The notes: a model not told the origin generated them from the sequence alone. A stretch of 64,000 nucleotides of DNA from Aquimarina sp. ERC-38 (GCF_026222555.1 NZ_CP098511.1:3019501-3083500); one strand, 5' to 3'. Positions 27,310 to 36,508 are shown, numbered from the stretch's first letter. Made by a program: numbers and translations.

Positions 27310-28707
27310 TTAATGCATACTTCCTACCATATCTTCCGGACGAACCCACTGGTCAAATTCTTCTTCTGTGACATATCCTAGATTTACTGCTTCATGTTTT
27401 AACGTAGTACCGTTTTTATGAGCCGTATTAGCAATTTCAGCAGCTTTGTAATACCCAATTTTAGTATTTAAAGCAGTTACCAGCATCAATGAATTGTTTA
27501 ACAATTCAGTAATACGTTCCTGATTGGGTTGAATACCCTGTGCACAATGCTCATCAAAAGATACGGCTGCATCTCCCAGAATTTGAGCACTTTGTAAAAG
27601 ATTGGAGGCCATAACCGGTTTAAAGACGTTTAATTCAAAATGACCTTGCATACCTCCTACGGAAATAGCCATATCATTACCTATAACCTGAGCGCAAACC
27701 ATAGTTAGTGCTTCGCATTGCGTAGGATTCACTTTACCGGGCATGATAGAGCTACCAGGTTCATTAGCAGGAATAACCAGTTCGCCGATACCACTTCTGG
27801 GTCCGGAAGCTAACATCCTGATATCATTTCCAATTTTATTTAAAGAAACCGCCAGTTGTTTTAAGGCTCCGTGGGTTTCTACAAACGCATCGTGAGCGGC
27901 TAAGGCTTCAAATTTATTTTCGGCAGTTACAAAAGGTAATCCGGTAAATTGAGCAATAAATTCCGAAACCCGTTTAGCGTATCCGCGAGGCGTGTTTAAT
28001 CCGGTACCAACTGCGGTACCACCTAAAGCCAATTCGGCTAAATGCGGAAGGGTATTTTCCAAAGCTTTGATACCATGATCCAATTGGGAAACATATCCAG
28101 ATAATTCCTGACCAATGGTAAGGGGAGTGGCATCCATAAAATGCGTACGTCCTATTTTAACCACTTCTTTAAATGCATCCGACTTTTTCTTTAGAGTATC
28201 CCTTAGTTGTACGATACTGGGAATGGTGTTTTCCACTATTTTTTTATAAGCGGCAATATGCATTCCGGTAGGAAAAGTATCATTTGAGGATTGTGATTTG
28301 TTTACATCATCATTAGGTTGTAAGGTTTTTTCTCCTTCACCTACCTTTTTTCCAGTCAGTTGATGTGCCCGGTTTGCAATGACCTCATTAACGTTCATAT
28401 TACTTTGTGTACCCGAACCGGTTTGCCAGATTACTAATGGGAATTGGTCATCATGTTTACCATCCAAAATTTCATCGCATACCTGTGCAATTAAATCCCT
28501 TTTTTCAATATCCAAAACTCCCAGTTCGCAATTTGTAAAAGCCGCCGCTTTTTTTAAATAGGCAAAACCATAAATTATTTCCAATGGCATGGACCCGGGA
28601 CTTCCAATTTTAAAATTATTACGCGAACGTTCAGTTTGTGCTCCCCATAACTTCTCGGTAGGTACGCGTACCTCACCCATTGTATCTTTTTCTATTCTAA
28701 ATTCCAT
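27310..28707 (-). CDS. fumC: Class II fumarate hydratase
   Basis: 465 aa. The aspartase/fumarase signature [13 protein letters not shown] lies at 318-330 and the catalytic-region [10 protein letters not shown] at 186-195; '[15 protein letters not shown]' (95-109) is the third substrate-binding segment. It interconverts fumarate and malate in the TCA cycle without an iron-sulfur cluster, in the cytoplasm, as a homotetramer. The N-terminal [16 protein letters not shown] is standard. It stands alone between two similar terminators. Confidence 0.97.
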   Translation of the reverse strand: MEFRIEKDTMGEVRVPTEKLWGAQTERSRNNFKIGSPGSMPLEIIYGFAYLKKAAAFTNCELGVLDIEKRDLIAQVCDEILDGKHDDQFPLVIWQTGSGTQSNMNVNEVIANRAHQLTGKKVGEGEKTLQPNDDVNKSQSSNDTFPTGMHIAAYKKIVENTIPSIVQLRDTLKKKSDAFKEVVKIGRTHFMDATPLTIGQELSGYVSQLDHGIKALENTLPHLAELALGGTAVGTGLNTPRGYAKRVSEFIAQFTGLPFVTAENKFEALAAHDAFVETHGALKQLAVSLNKIGNDIRMLASGPRSGIGELVIPANEPGSSIMPGKVNPTQCEALTMVCAQVIGNDMAISVGGMQGHFELNVFKPVMASNLLQSAQILGDAAVSFDEHCAQGIQPNQERITELLNNSLMLVTALNTKIGYYKAAEIANTAHKNGTTLKHEAVNLGYVTEEEFDQWVRPEDMVGSMH

Positions 28708-28842
28708 TTTCCGGATGATTTGTTTTCAAGTTGGCAAATTTAAACATTTACAAGAGTTGTATTGAGGAAAGCTTTTCCTTTTTTGGGTTTAAATTTCTTT
28801 AAAAATAGTGAGTCGTAATTATGACATTTATATTACACTTCT

Positions 28843-28850
28843 TATCTTTG
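28843..28850 (+). promoter_or_regulatory. Candidate -7 box of the 57-aa membrane peptide gene
   Basis: TATCTTTG fits TAnnTTTG and lies 27 bp upstream of the ATG at 28878. No convincing -33 element accompanies it. Confidence 0.35.
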
Positions 28851-28877
28851 GCAAATATTGAAAATAAAAGGTAATTC

Positions 28878-29051
28878 ATGGAATTTGATCAGTACTTAGG
28901 ATTTCTAGCATTTTTAACCATTTTGACTATAGGTTTTTGGTTAATGATCTTTTTATTAACCTTTGTGATTCCCTATTGGTTATTCGGATCAGCAATTGAA
29001 AATTTTAAGTTGAAACGTGAAGCAAAACGAAAAGAAAGAGAAGTTGTTTAA
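28878..29051 (+). CDS. 57-aa single-span membrane protein
   Basis: The frame encodes MEFDQYLGFLAFLTILTIGF, continues WLMIFLLTFVIPYWLFG and ends in a strongly basic tail (KLKREAKRKEREVV). One long hydrophobic helix with positive residues after it predicts an N-out, C-in orientation. A TATCTTTG box upstream and a terminator 30 bp downstream frame it as a separate transcription unit. The family is not recognised; small membrane peptides of this type are easily missed by gene callers. Confidence 0.75.
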   Translation: MEFDQYLGFLAFLTILTIGFWLMIFLLTFVIPYWLFGSAIENFKLKREAKRKEREVV

Positions 29052-29080
29052 GATTACAGCTTAAAAATATAAATAGAAAA

Positions 29081-29113
29081 AGCCGTGTCATTATTTTATG
29101 AAACGGCTTTTTT
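29081..29113. terminator. Bidirectional terminator between the 57-aa gene and the Rrf2 gene
   Basis: AGCCGTGTCAT (29081-29091) pairs with ATGAAACGGCT (29098-29108) with one mismatch and is flanked by A and T runs. The stem is almost the same as that at 27241-27266. Confidence 0.85.
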
Positions 29114-29139
29114 AGTTTTTCTTTCGTAAGTTATATATA

Positions 29140-29550
29140 TTAAAACTGGTTTTTAAATTCTTCCAGGGTTTGTCCTTGTAATTCAGAACTTACTGCTTGA
29201 TCGATCGTAATAAAGACAGCACTTAACTTAGTATTAATTTGTTTACCCACTTTACAATTGGGATTAGGCTTATTTTTAAGGAGTGAGAGTACTGTATCAG
29301 AACCTTTTACCAAATTAAAGATATCTGATAAGTAAATAGTGTTGGCATCTTTTAATAAACGTATTCCTCCGTTTTTACCTTCTTTGCTCTCAACCATTTC
29401 ACCCTTTTTCAGTGTTGCTAATTCTTTTCTTACTAAAACAGGATTCATATTTAAACTACTGGCAATGGTACCGGAGGTGAGCCAGTCTTCTTTATACATG
29501 GCAAGTAGTGTTAAGATATGTAATGCTATAGAAAACCTTGTTTTTACCAA
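29140..29550 (-). CDS. Rrf2 family transcriptional regulator
   Basis: 136 aa. The N-terminal winged helix 'RFSIALHILTLLAMYKEDWLTSGTIASSLNMNPVLVRKELATLKKGEMVESKEG'-type block and the wing 'NGGIRLLKD' are typical. The three-cysteine Fe-S cluster of IscR/NsrR is absent; only one Cys (NPNCKVG) occurs, so it is the YwnA-like, cluster-free type. The TTG start at 29550 gives the normal Rrf2 N-terminus. No obvious target gene is adjacent. Confidence 0.9.
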   Translation of the reverse strand: MVKTRFSIALHILTLLAMYKEDWLTSGTIASSLNMNPVLVRKELATLKKGEMVESKEGKNGGIRLLKDANTIYLSDIFNLVKGSDTVLSLLKNKPNPNCKVGKQINTKLSAVFITIDQAVSSELQGQTLEEFKNQF

Positions 29551-29659
29551 TCCAACTGTCTTTTTTCTTATTACAGTAGGAATATACTAATTTATCTACT
29601 TAATAATAGTCCTAATTTTAATAAATCTAGAGGTAATGATCTGGTAAAAGAATTAAAAT

Positions 29660-30565
29660 TTATTCTTTTATAATCCTTTTTGTAATACTACGGCCATCAA
29701 AATTAAACTGTATAAAATAGTGACCGGGTACTAGGGATTGCAAATCTATTGTTTTCACCTTAATTTCCGAAAATTCCAATTTAGCCGCACCTAACATGTC
29801 ATAAACAATGATAGAACCCATAGAACTCAAATTGCCTTCAATATTTACTATTCCGGAAGTAGGATTAGGATAGATGTTTATATCTGAACTTGTTGTTTCT
29901 ACAAAAATATCTTGAGTATTTAACGTAGGATTGCAAGAGTTATATATAAATCGCTGATTATATTGACAGTTTCCGTTAATATTACCATCGTATCTAAACT
30001 CGTATACTTGATTAGGTTTAATCATAGTCGAAGAAAACGCTCCGGTACCAAGAGATACTTGAGTAACCAGGGTAAATGAACCATCCGCATTAACTTCATA
30101 TAAACCCACAGTAGAAGTGGCAATTAATGAGGTATTATTAGTTGTAAATTGGAGTAAGGCCTCGGTATCAGTAATACAATCTGCCTCACCTTCTAATTGG
30201 AATACCAGGGGTATGGCATTTATCCTTACAAATTGTGAAGTTTCACAACCTGCATTATCAGTAACTTTAAATTGATAGTCACCTGCCGGAACCTCAAAAT
30301 TTGCGGTAGTCACCTGAAGATCACTTGTTCCTAATGACCTGTTATTACCCATATTATCAAGTCTTACGCTGAAAGGTGCTATTCCTTTATTAATTTCAAG
30401 TGTCAATAAGCCTATACCGCATTTATTAGTACCAGAAGTAGTTAAATCATATTCTACGGAATTTAACGTACAAGTAGTTTGAGCGAATATGGTGGTGGTT
30501 ATAAAAAGTATAGCTATTTGTAAAGGTGTTTTAAAGTATCGCTTTAAAAGAATAAAAAAGTTCAT
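29660..30565 (-). CDS. T9SS-exported protein with type A sorting domain
   Basis: 301 aa. Signal peptide (about 1-28, ending TTIFAQ), then about 180 residues of beta-sandwich with paired cysteines resembling SprB-like modules ('GIGLLTLEINKGIAPFSVRLDN', 'FKVTDNAGCETS'). A C-terminal Por-type sorting domain runs over the last 75 residues ('INIYPNPTSGIVNIEGNL...HYFIQFNFDGRSITKRIIKE'). It should cross the outer membrane through the type IX system and be anchored or released there. It is a single gene between terminator-like regions. Confidence 0.85.
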   Translation of the reverse strand: MNFFILLKRYFKTPLQIAILFITTTIFAQTTCTLNSVEYDLTTSGTNKCGIGLLTLEINKGIAPFSVRLDNMGNNRSLGTSDLQVTTANFEVPAGDYQFKVTDNAGCETSQFVRINAIPLVFQLEGEADCITDTEALLQFTTNNTSLIATSTVGLYEVNADGSFTLVTQVSLGTGAFSSTMIKPNQVYEFRYDGNINGNCQYNQRFIYNSCNPTLNTQDIFVETTSSDINIYPNPTSGIVNIEGNLSSMGSIIVYDMLGAAKLEFSEIKVKTIDLQSLVPGHYFIQFNFDGRSITKRIIKE

Positions 30566-30800
30566 ATGCCTATTTGTGTTAGTTAAAAGTTGTGGCTTTT
30601 CAGGATATAGAACACTTCATAAGTAAAGTACCCTACCTAAATAAACTTTTTTAACTTTTTATTAACAATTTGTAAGACTTTGCAAATACGCTATAAGACA
30701 GATTTTTACCCTCAATATGTTTACCTATTTTCTATTTAGACACTAAGTAAAATCTGTTGATGTATAAATAAATAACGTCACATAAGGCGGAAACAGAAAA

Positions 30801-30827
30801 GCCTTGAGTAATTCCTCAAGGCTTTTT
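30801..30827 (-). terminator. Terminator of the 1194-aa T9SS cargo gene
   Basis: GCCTTGAG (30801-30808) pairs with CTCAAGGC (30815-30822). The minus-strand tail is TTTTCTGTTT and the plus-strand tail is T5, so it may act on both strands. Confidence 0.85.
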
Positions 30828-30863
30828 AATGGTATTTAATAATTTTAACTATACTTTAATTGC

Positions 30864-33800
30864 TTACTTTTTTAAAAATTTAAGTACAGCACCGGTATCA
30901 GACTTCAAGAAATAAATTCCGGAAGTTAAACTTTCAACATTGATACGATCATTTGTTTTAGCCGATAAAATTAATTGTCCGGAAATATTATAGATACTAA
31001 AGATAGCCATCTCCGAATTACTGATAAATAGATTTTCTGCTACCGGATTAGGGTAAATAGCTAATTTCTTATTTTCTATTTCTACAGAAGGGGTAGCGAG
31101 CGTTTGATTATCTGTAACATTTACATCAACAAATTGCAAAAGTCGCTGAGCCTGACCCGCACTATCCGTATAATTTACCCGAATACGCATCCTGTACTTT
31201 TGGTTACTAGGTAAGTCCCTGGAAAGTATCATGTTGGATGGTATAGTATATTGAAAACTTACGTTATCTGCCTGTTTTGGCGAACCAAGTGTTGCTACTG
31301 CAATTTGAGGAAGTTGTTCACTAATAAAAATATTGTCAGTAGACGTTATAACTAATCCGAATTGAACTAATTCCAATTCTTCATCATCCATAATTCGATA
31401 AGAAACTGCCTGCGTAGTTTCTACACCCCTCTGTTGATCTCTTTTAAAAGTTTCCCATCGTACTAAGTTACCACCCGCTTCTACTACGGTTACATCGGTA
31501 AAACTTATGGTAATGACTACATTTCCAGCGGCATCCCTAGTTTGTAAACGGGTACGTAAGGTATATTTCTCACCTGCACTCAAATCACTACTTAAATCAA
31601 TACCTGGTGGGGTAGTATATTCAAAAACCTGAGTACCTGAATTCGAACCGGCAGGAATTGGAACTGAAGTTTGTGGAATTATTTCTCTTAAAAAGAAATT
31701 ATTTGCTACATCACGAACAATAAATCCAAACTGAATAAATTCAAAGGTTTGATCAGGTTGAAAAAAGTAAGACACTTGTTGTTCTCTGGTCACACCTAAC
31801 TCAAATTGGGTATTATTCCTTGTATCCCATATAATTGTATTAGGAACTGTAATAGTTACCGGAGTAATTTCAGAGGTAAATTTATCCGCACCGCTGGCGT
31901 CCTGAGTTCCTAAAATTACCCGGATTGCATAACGTTGTCCCGCCGGTAGTTCTGCTGATGGTAAAATGTTATCAGCCACCGTATAGCTAAAGGTTTTGGT
32001 TTCCCGTTGCTGAATATTCGTAGCCGTAGATGGAAAAATCTGTGGATCTATCGCAGAAACAACACTATTATCTGCAGTATTTACAATAAATAACCCAAAT
32101 TGAGTAAAAATAGGAGTTTCAGTAGATAATACGTCATGGCTTATCGTTTGTTGTGAGGTTGAACCTAATGGAAATTCGGTAACAGAATCACTATCCCAGG
32201 TTATTTCAGACTCCGTAATATTTCGGAAGATCGAGACAGGTAGTTGAATTTCTTCTACGATATCAGGACCGGTTCCGTTTACTTTAGTGATAAGTCGTAA
32301 ACGTACAGCATAAAACTGATCGTTAGGTAACCTGTTTGAAGCCTCTATACCAGCCGGGATGGTATAATCAAAACTTACGGTATCTGCATTAGAATCACCT
32401 GCGGTTGCAACGGGGGCAAGCGGTAATACTTCTTCTACAATGGTATCAGTTGAAGAATCAACGACTACCAGTCCGAAATCAACAGATTGAAGCACTTCGT
32501 CTGTTTTTCTAACTCCATATGAAATTTCCTGGGTAGTAACTTCACCTAGTAAAAATTCACGTGTTGCACTGGTATTCCAGGATACATAATTATCGGTAAC
32601 AGGTCGGAAAGACCACATAGCATCAGCTTCTAAATCGACTGGAATACGGGCAAAACTATTTGGTGCTTTTTGTCTGGCAGCAACCAGATTAACCACATCT
32701 GTAGGAGTAGCTGCAATAGCTGACTGTAATTCGTTTCCACCCGGAAAAATTACATATTGATCTCCGTTTTTACGAAACGCCCAAAACGGTAGTCTGTTTA
32801 CCAAACTTGGTGTAAATCCGTCAAAGGTATTTTTGGCAAAAGGAAAAAGATCTGGTAAATTATTTGGGTTACCTATAATGTTACTTTCTGTAAAAGGAAT
32901 ATCAAGTTCTAAGTATTCATTAGTTGCCACATTCTGAATGGTATAAGTAAATGGAGGTATAAAAGTTATGCTCCACTGGGCAGTATCATCAAAAGTGTTT
33001 GAAGTCATGAGAAGGTCAGAACCACTATTAGGAATCATATTCTTAGTGGTATTTTTGTTTACGATCTCATAAACCCCATCACTAAGCAATTGTTTAGGTT
33101 GTTCAAAATTATTAATAACGGTTCTACTAACAGGAAAATCACTACTAAAACCGGTATTACCCGTGGGCAAGTTTACAGTTAATACACCCCTATTTTCGTC
33201 AGCTACTCCCGTGTTACCGGAAATAGTTAAGCCATTAGTAACAAATTCTCCTGGAAGATCCGGATCAGATCCGGGGGCTATAGGTTCTTCACCGGCATTT
33301 TCATAAAAAATTAAATTAACCCATGCGGATCCAACGTTGGTATTTCCATTTGTAAAATCATTATTGGTAATGGTTAAATTATTAGGTGCATAGGCTGCTA
33401 TAAAATACCTGTAAAAACCGGTAACTGTATTTCCGCTAACGGTAATATCGCTAACTCCCTGTAACTCTCTATCAAAGGTGATAATATTAGTTTGTGAGTT
33501 ATTACAATTAAAAAGGTTATTAGTAATGGCAAAGTCACTGGAAAATTCTTCAACTCTTACAAGTTCAACAATACCCTGGGTGTCGTTAAATTCATTGTTA
33601 TTAACAATTACATTAGTTCCTCTGGAAGATGCTCCAATACCTGTATCCAGAAACAGGCACTTTTCAACAGTAGAGTCATTGTGATCCCATACAATCGGAT
33701 ACGAAGTATTTCCACCGTCAAAGGAAATACCACGATCATTAAAATTAATATCACTACCTCTTTCTACCGGAGTTCCTGCCGAATTTACTTCATTTCTTGG

Positions 33801-34448
33801 CCTAAAGGTACAATTTGTAAAATCAACTCTGGAATGTTCGTTTACATTTCCAATTCGGTTGAACCATACTCCGATCACATTGAAGTTTACAATAGAAACG
33901 TTGTTAAAGCTTCCTCCAAAACCGTTTCCGGCCCTTACCGCATAACCCCCTCCTACAATTCTAACGTTATCAAGTTCTATCCCGGTAAACTCGCCATTAG
34001 TATCAAGATCTTGATCATTGTAAGTTGGATGCGCCAGGTTAAAAAAGATATTAAACTGAGGTCCGGTAGTTTTTTCAAACTCCAAACCTTCAATTCTAAT
34101 ATTATTAGATCTGAAGGTGATAATATTACAATTAATAAACTTGGTTTGAATGTTGCTATTATCCGCACCTCTTCCGGAAAGATCGATAGTAACATTAGGA
34201 TCAGTTATACCTTTTAAGGTAATTTCCGTTGGAATATTCAGGCCTTTATTATCCAGATCATATACCGGAGATTTAAATTCAATAATGGCACCCGGATTGG
34301 TCCGAATAATTCGCTGTATTTCGGTATTTAATTGAGCAGTAGGATCTCTTACCGCATCAAAATCAATAACCGTTTGCGCTTGAAAGCTAAAAATGCTGAA
34401 CAATATAAAAATTGTACTCAGCATTTTTTGAAAGGAATTTAGTTTCAT
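30864..34448 (-). CDS. Large T9SS cargo: parallel beta-helix, ricin-like domain, four repeats, sorting domain
   Basis: 1194 aa. Signal peptide 1-25 (FSFQAQ). Residues about 30-440 are a right-handed beta-helix of the pectate-lyase type, with recurring short Asn-rich turns (ITNNLFN, VSGNTVTG, ITNNDFTN, ISGNTG). Residues about 455-600 look like a ricin-B/RICIN carbohydrate-binding module (DGVYEIVNKNT..., YTIQNVATNEYLEL). Four repeats of about 120 aa follow at 619-742, 748-868, 870-990 and 995-1112, each starting near a 'W-[DEN]-[ST]' and containing '[QV]FG[LF]-V'. A type A sorting domain ends the protein (1126-1194, LAIYPNPVAENLF). It is probably a surface glycan-binding or -degrading protein; the enzymatic residues cannot be assigned. 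Confidence 0.85.
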   Translation of the reverse strand: MKLNSFQKMLSTIFILFSIFSFQAQTVIDFDAVRDPTAQLNTEIQRIIRTNPGAIIEFKSPVYDLDNKGLNIPTEITLKGITDPNVTIDLSGRGADNSNIQTKFINCNIITFRSNNIRIEGLEFEKTTGPQFNIFFNLAHPTYNDQDLDTNGEFTGIELDNVRIVGGGYAVRAGNGFGGSFNNVSIVNFNVIGVWFNRIGNVNEHSRVDFTNCTFRPRNEVNSAGTPVERGSDINFNDRGISFDGGNTSYPIVWDHNDSTVEKCLFLDTGIGASSRGTNVIVNNNEFNDTQGIVELVRVEEFSSDFAITNNLFNCNNSQTNIITFDRELQGVSDITVSGNTVTGFYRYFIAAYAPNNLTITNNDFTNGNTNVGSAWVNLIFYENAGEEPIAPGSDPDLPGEFVTNGLTISGNTGVADENRGVLTVNLPTGNTGFSSDFPVSRTVINNFEQPKQLLSDGVYEIVNKNTTKNMIPNSGSDLLMTSNTFDDTAQWSITFIPPFTYTIQNVATNEYLELDIPFTESNIIGNPNNLPDLFPFAKNTFDGFTPSLVNRLPFWAFRKNGDQYVIFPGGNELQSAIAATPTDVVNLVAARQKAPNSFARIPVDLEADAMWSFRPVTDNYVSWNTSATREFLLGEVTTQEISYGVRKTDEVLQSVDFGLVVVDSSTDTIVEEVLPLAPVATAGDSNADTVSFDYTIPAGIEASNRLPNDQFYAVRLRLITKVNGTGPDIVEEIQLPVSIFRNITESEITWDSDSVTEFPLGSTSQQTISHDVLSTETPIFTQFGLFIVNTADNSVVSAIDPQIFPSTATNIQQRETKTFSYTVADNILPSAELPAGQRYAIRVILGTQDASGADKFTSEITPVTITVPNTIIWDTRNNTQFELGVTREQQVSYFFQPDQTFEFIQFGFIVRDVANNFFLREIIPQTSVPIPAGSNSGTQVFEYTTPPGIDLSSDLSAGEKYTLRTRLQTRDAAGNVVITISFTDVTVVEAGGNLVRWETFKRDQQRGVETTQAVSYRIMDDEELELVQFGLVITSTDNIFISEQLPQIAVATLGSPKQADNVSFQYTIPSNMILSRDLPSNQKYRMRIRVNYTDSAGQAQRLLQFVDVNVTDNQTLATPSVEIENKKLAIYPNPVAENLFISNSEMAIFSIYNISGQLILSAKTNDRINVESLTSGIYFLKSDTGAVLKFLKK

Positions 34449-34937
34449 AAATAATGTATTAAATATAATTGAGTGTTAACGTTTCTTTTTTAAGAATTAT
34501 CATATTGATAGTTCAGTCTAATTTTTTAACGAATCATTTCAAAATTCTGTACTAAATCTAAGAATTAGACATTCGTCGTATTTTTTTAATCATACCAGCC
34601 CTTTAACGAAAACGAATATTCGTTTTATATAGAATACTGTTTAACCTAAATGTGAAAGTTTAACTAATTATAAATCAATTAGTTGAAAGTGAAACGTGAC
34701 GTGATACTGAGTTTGAATACGAATAATTTGGTTCTTAAGAGTTATTACTATGTTAAATTATATTCAAAAGACGGTAAAAAATGGCAGATATGCTAATTAT
34801 ATGCCATTAAAATAGGATAGAATTGCGCAAATAATTAATAGTATGATAAAAATTAGACCATAAAATTATTATAATTCCCGTTATTAAGCTAAATAAATGC
34901 GGAATATTTAGTTTTATATATTTTGAAATTTCCCGGT
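34449..34937. other. Upstream region of the 1194-aa gene
   Basis: No gene seen. The only clear structure is the 18-bp palindrome listed above. The rest is very AT-rich. Confidence 0.6.
34609..34626. promoter_or_regulatory. Perfect 18-bp palindrome, candidate operator
   Basis: AAAACGAATATTCGTTTT is identical to its reverse complement. It lies 161 bp upstream of the start of the 1194-aa gene, in its presumed promoter region, and would suit a dimeric HTH regulator. Confidence 0.45.
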
Positions 34938-35153
34938 TTAGTTGATAAGTATTTTTTTTCTAACCGTAGTTTTTCTAACTATGTAATTACAAAACCTGTG
35001 TACTTTATATCTAATTTTATGTTCGGATAAAAGTTGCGCAATTAATGCTCTTGTTTCTTCTTCATTTAGTCCTAACTTTTCTCCAAGGTCAATTTCATTT
35101 AGTGATCCATTATGGTTGATTAGAGCTTTTAAATAGCGATCTTTATTTTCCAT
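34938..35153 (-). CDS. Small winged-helix-like protein, coupled to the methyltransferase
   Basis: 71 aa from the ATG at 35153; a TTG two codons upstream (35159) is possible but less likely. The sequence 'KDRYLKALINHNGSLNEIDLGEKLGLNEEETRALIAQLL' reads as a winged-helix DNA-binding fold, with a basic C-terminal wing (RKTTVRKKILIN). The start overlaps the 3' end of the methyltransferase gene by 11 bp, so the two are translated together. It may regulate its own operon, but that is inferred. Confidence 0.7.
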   Translation of the reverse strand: MENKDRYLKALINHNGSLNEIDLGEKLGLNEEETRALIAQLLSEHKIRYKVHRFCNYIVRKTTVRKKILIN

Positions 35154-35982
35154 ATGCAATTTGTTTTTTTACAGCTATCATCATGTGCGGACTAAAAGAC
35201 AAAAGATGGCTGTCATTCTCTGTAATTTTTATAAGTTCCATTAATTTACTTCTCTTTGTATCATTTTGCATATTAGTAAAGTAAGCTTTGTCTAACCAAG
35301 CCATACCTTCAATTGCATAAGTATTGAGATAGGTTAGATTCTGTGCTCCAAACTCTTCTTTTAGTTGTCCCGGGTTGTGATAATAAGCTTCGGCTAAAAG
35401 CCAGGGAAAACCATCTGGTGGATTGTGTATTCCTGTAGTTAATTCTTCTTTACACATTTGAAAATAGGTTTCTTCATGAAAAAGTCCGTTTAAAAGACCA
35501 ACCAGAGTGGACGCGGTACGGTTGATAGCAAAACCTAAGATAATTCCGCCATTTTTAAGAATTCGTTTTGCTTCACGAATACTTTGATCTCGATCCTTCC
35601 GGTTTTGAAGATGATATAACGGTCCGTGTAAGATGATTAAGTCGGCAAAGTTGCTTTGAAATTTTAAATTCCTGGATTCCCCCAGTTCAATTGAAAATTT
35701 ATTTTTTAGTTTATTTGATCTTTTTTGCGCTAGCTTTACATGTTTGTAAACAGGATCTACTAAACAAACTTGATGTCCTTTTCTTGCCAACCACTCCGAA
35801 TATTTTCCGGTTCCGCCACCAATATCGATTATTTTTGAATTTGGAAACGGTATATATTTTTCTATCAGTTCTTTAACTCTTTCAAACTCAAATATTCCCA
35901 TTCCATTATTAAGTCTGGTTTCTTCGGAAGCTTTGTTGTAAAATAGTTCTATGTTTTTACTTATTAGTTGTTTATTATTCAT
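35143..35982 (-). CDS. Class I SAM-dependent methyltransferase
   Basis: 279 aa. Motif I 'IIDIGGGTGKYSEWLARKGHQVCLVDP' (about 50-76) and the later 'ADLIILHGPLYHLQNRKDRDQSIREAKRILKNGGIILG'-type post-I/II blocks place it among Methyltransf_11/25 small-molecule methyltransferases. The substrate is not identifiable. The last codons overlap the next gene. An unusual predicted four-way RNA/DNA fold lies about 117 bp upstream of its start (36099-36180), where the leader of the transcript should be. Confidence 0.88.
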   Translation of the reverse strand: MNNKQLISKNIELFYNKASEETRLNNGMGIFEFERVKELIEKYIPFPNSKIIDIGGGTGKYSEWLARKGHQVCLVDPVYKHVKLAQKRSNKLKNKFSIELGESRNLKFQSNFADLIILHGPLYHLQNRKDRDQSIREAKRILKNGGIILGFAINRTASTLVGLLNGLFHEETYFQMCKEELTTGIHNPPDGFPWLLAEAYYHNPGQLKEEFGAQNLTYLNTYAIEGMAWLDKAYFTNMQNDTKRSKLMELIKITENDSHLLSFSPHMMIAVKKQIAYGK

Positions 35983-36098
35983 ATTAACACTTGAATTATG
36001 TACCCTCTATCACAATACAGAACGCATGGTAACAGAGTGAATTAATTTTTTAATAATCAATTGAATTGATTAAAAATTTTATAAAATGGAGTACGTAT

Positions 36099-36180
36099 GT
36101 ATCTGCGCGTTAAAAAGAGGATTTTACGCATTTACGGTTTAATTACCGTAGATTGTCTTTTAGGCAAAAGACACAGATAC
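36099..36180. other. 82-nt four-way-junction (cloverleaf-like) structured element
   Basis: The ends GTATCTG (36099-36105) and CAGATAC (36174-36180) pair over 7 bp. Inside are three consecutive hairpins: GCGT(T)AAAA/TTTTACGC (36107-36115 with 36122-36129, one bulged T); TTTACGGT/ACCGTAGA (36131-36138 with 36145-36152, one G-T wobble); and TGTCTTTT/AAAAGACA (36154-36161 with 36166-36173, perfect). Only zero or one unpaired base lies between helices. It is not a tRNA: arm lengths and loops are wrong and no GGTTC/TTC loop exists. It could be a cis-acting leader RNA for the methyltransferase, a small RNA, or a cruciform DNA site. Confidence 0.6.
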
Positions 36181-36291
36181 TATGTGAATCAATAAAACAG
36201 ATGGTAAATATAAAAAATTCACCTTAATCCTTCCGTAAGCAATCTTTAAATTAATAAGGAAAAATTCTTTATTTCGGTAACCCTGGGTTGA

Positions 36292-36444
36292 GTACGTACT
36301 AAGGTTAAATTAGAAGGTTTACTATTTACTTTTATAGAAGATAAAAATAGTAAAGGCAAACGTAAGTATTATCAAAGTAGATTTGCAATAAGCAGAGGAA
36401 AAATAACAATTACATTGGATCATAAAATTATTCAAAGGCTTTAG
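36292..36444 (+). pseudogene. Possible start-less gene remnant
   Basis: A frame of 50 codons between stops reads ...KLEGLLFTFIEDKNSKGK, then RKYYQSRFAISRGKITITLD and HKIIQRL. The alternation of charged and beta-forming residues looks protein-like rather than random for such AT-rich DNA, but there is no ATG, GTG or TTG to open it and no family is recognised. Confidence 0.3.
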
Positions 36445-36452
36445 AAAAGTAA

Positions 36453-36475
36453 AAAGCACCCTAATAGAGTGCTTT
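36453..36475 (-). terminator. Terminator of the lipoprotein pair
   Basis: AAAGCAC (36453-36459) pairs with GTGCTTT (36469-36475); on the minus strand the hairpin runs into TTTTTACTTTT. It sits 34 bp beyond the stop of the 172-aa lipoprotein. Confidence 0.8.
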
Positions 36476-36508
36476 GTAAATTATCTAAAGTTGTGTAATA
36501 CAACTTGT

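Larger units (their letters stand above)
35983..36508. other. Intergenic region with structured element and a gene remnant
   Basis: It holds the cloverleaf-like element (36099-36180), a start-less frame (36292-36444) and a terminator (36453-36475), each listed separately. Nothing else is recognised. Confidence 0.6.

Noticed and set aside
33681..34217. A 178-codon plus-strand open frame
   Set aside because: It lies wholly antisense inside the 1194-aa T9SS cargo gene, whose protein is well supported; it has no signal or domain.
36099..36180. tRNA gene
   Set aside because: The cloverleaf resemblance is striking but stems are 8 bp with 4-6 nt loops, there is no T-loop or conserved D-loop sequence, no anticodon loop of seven and no CCA context.
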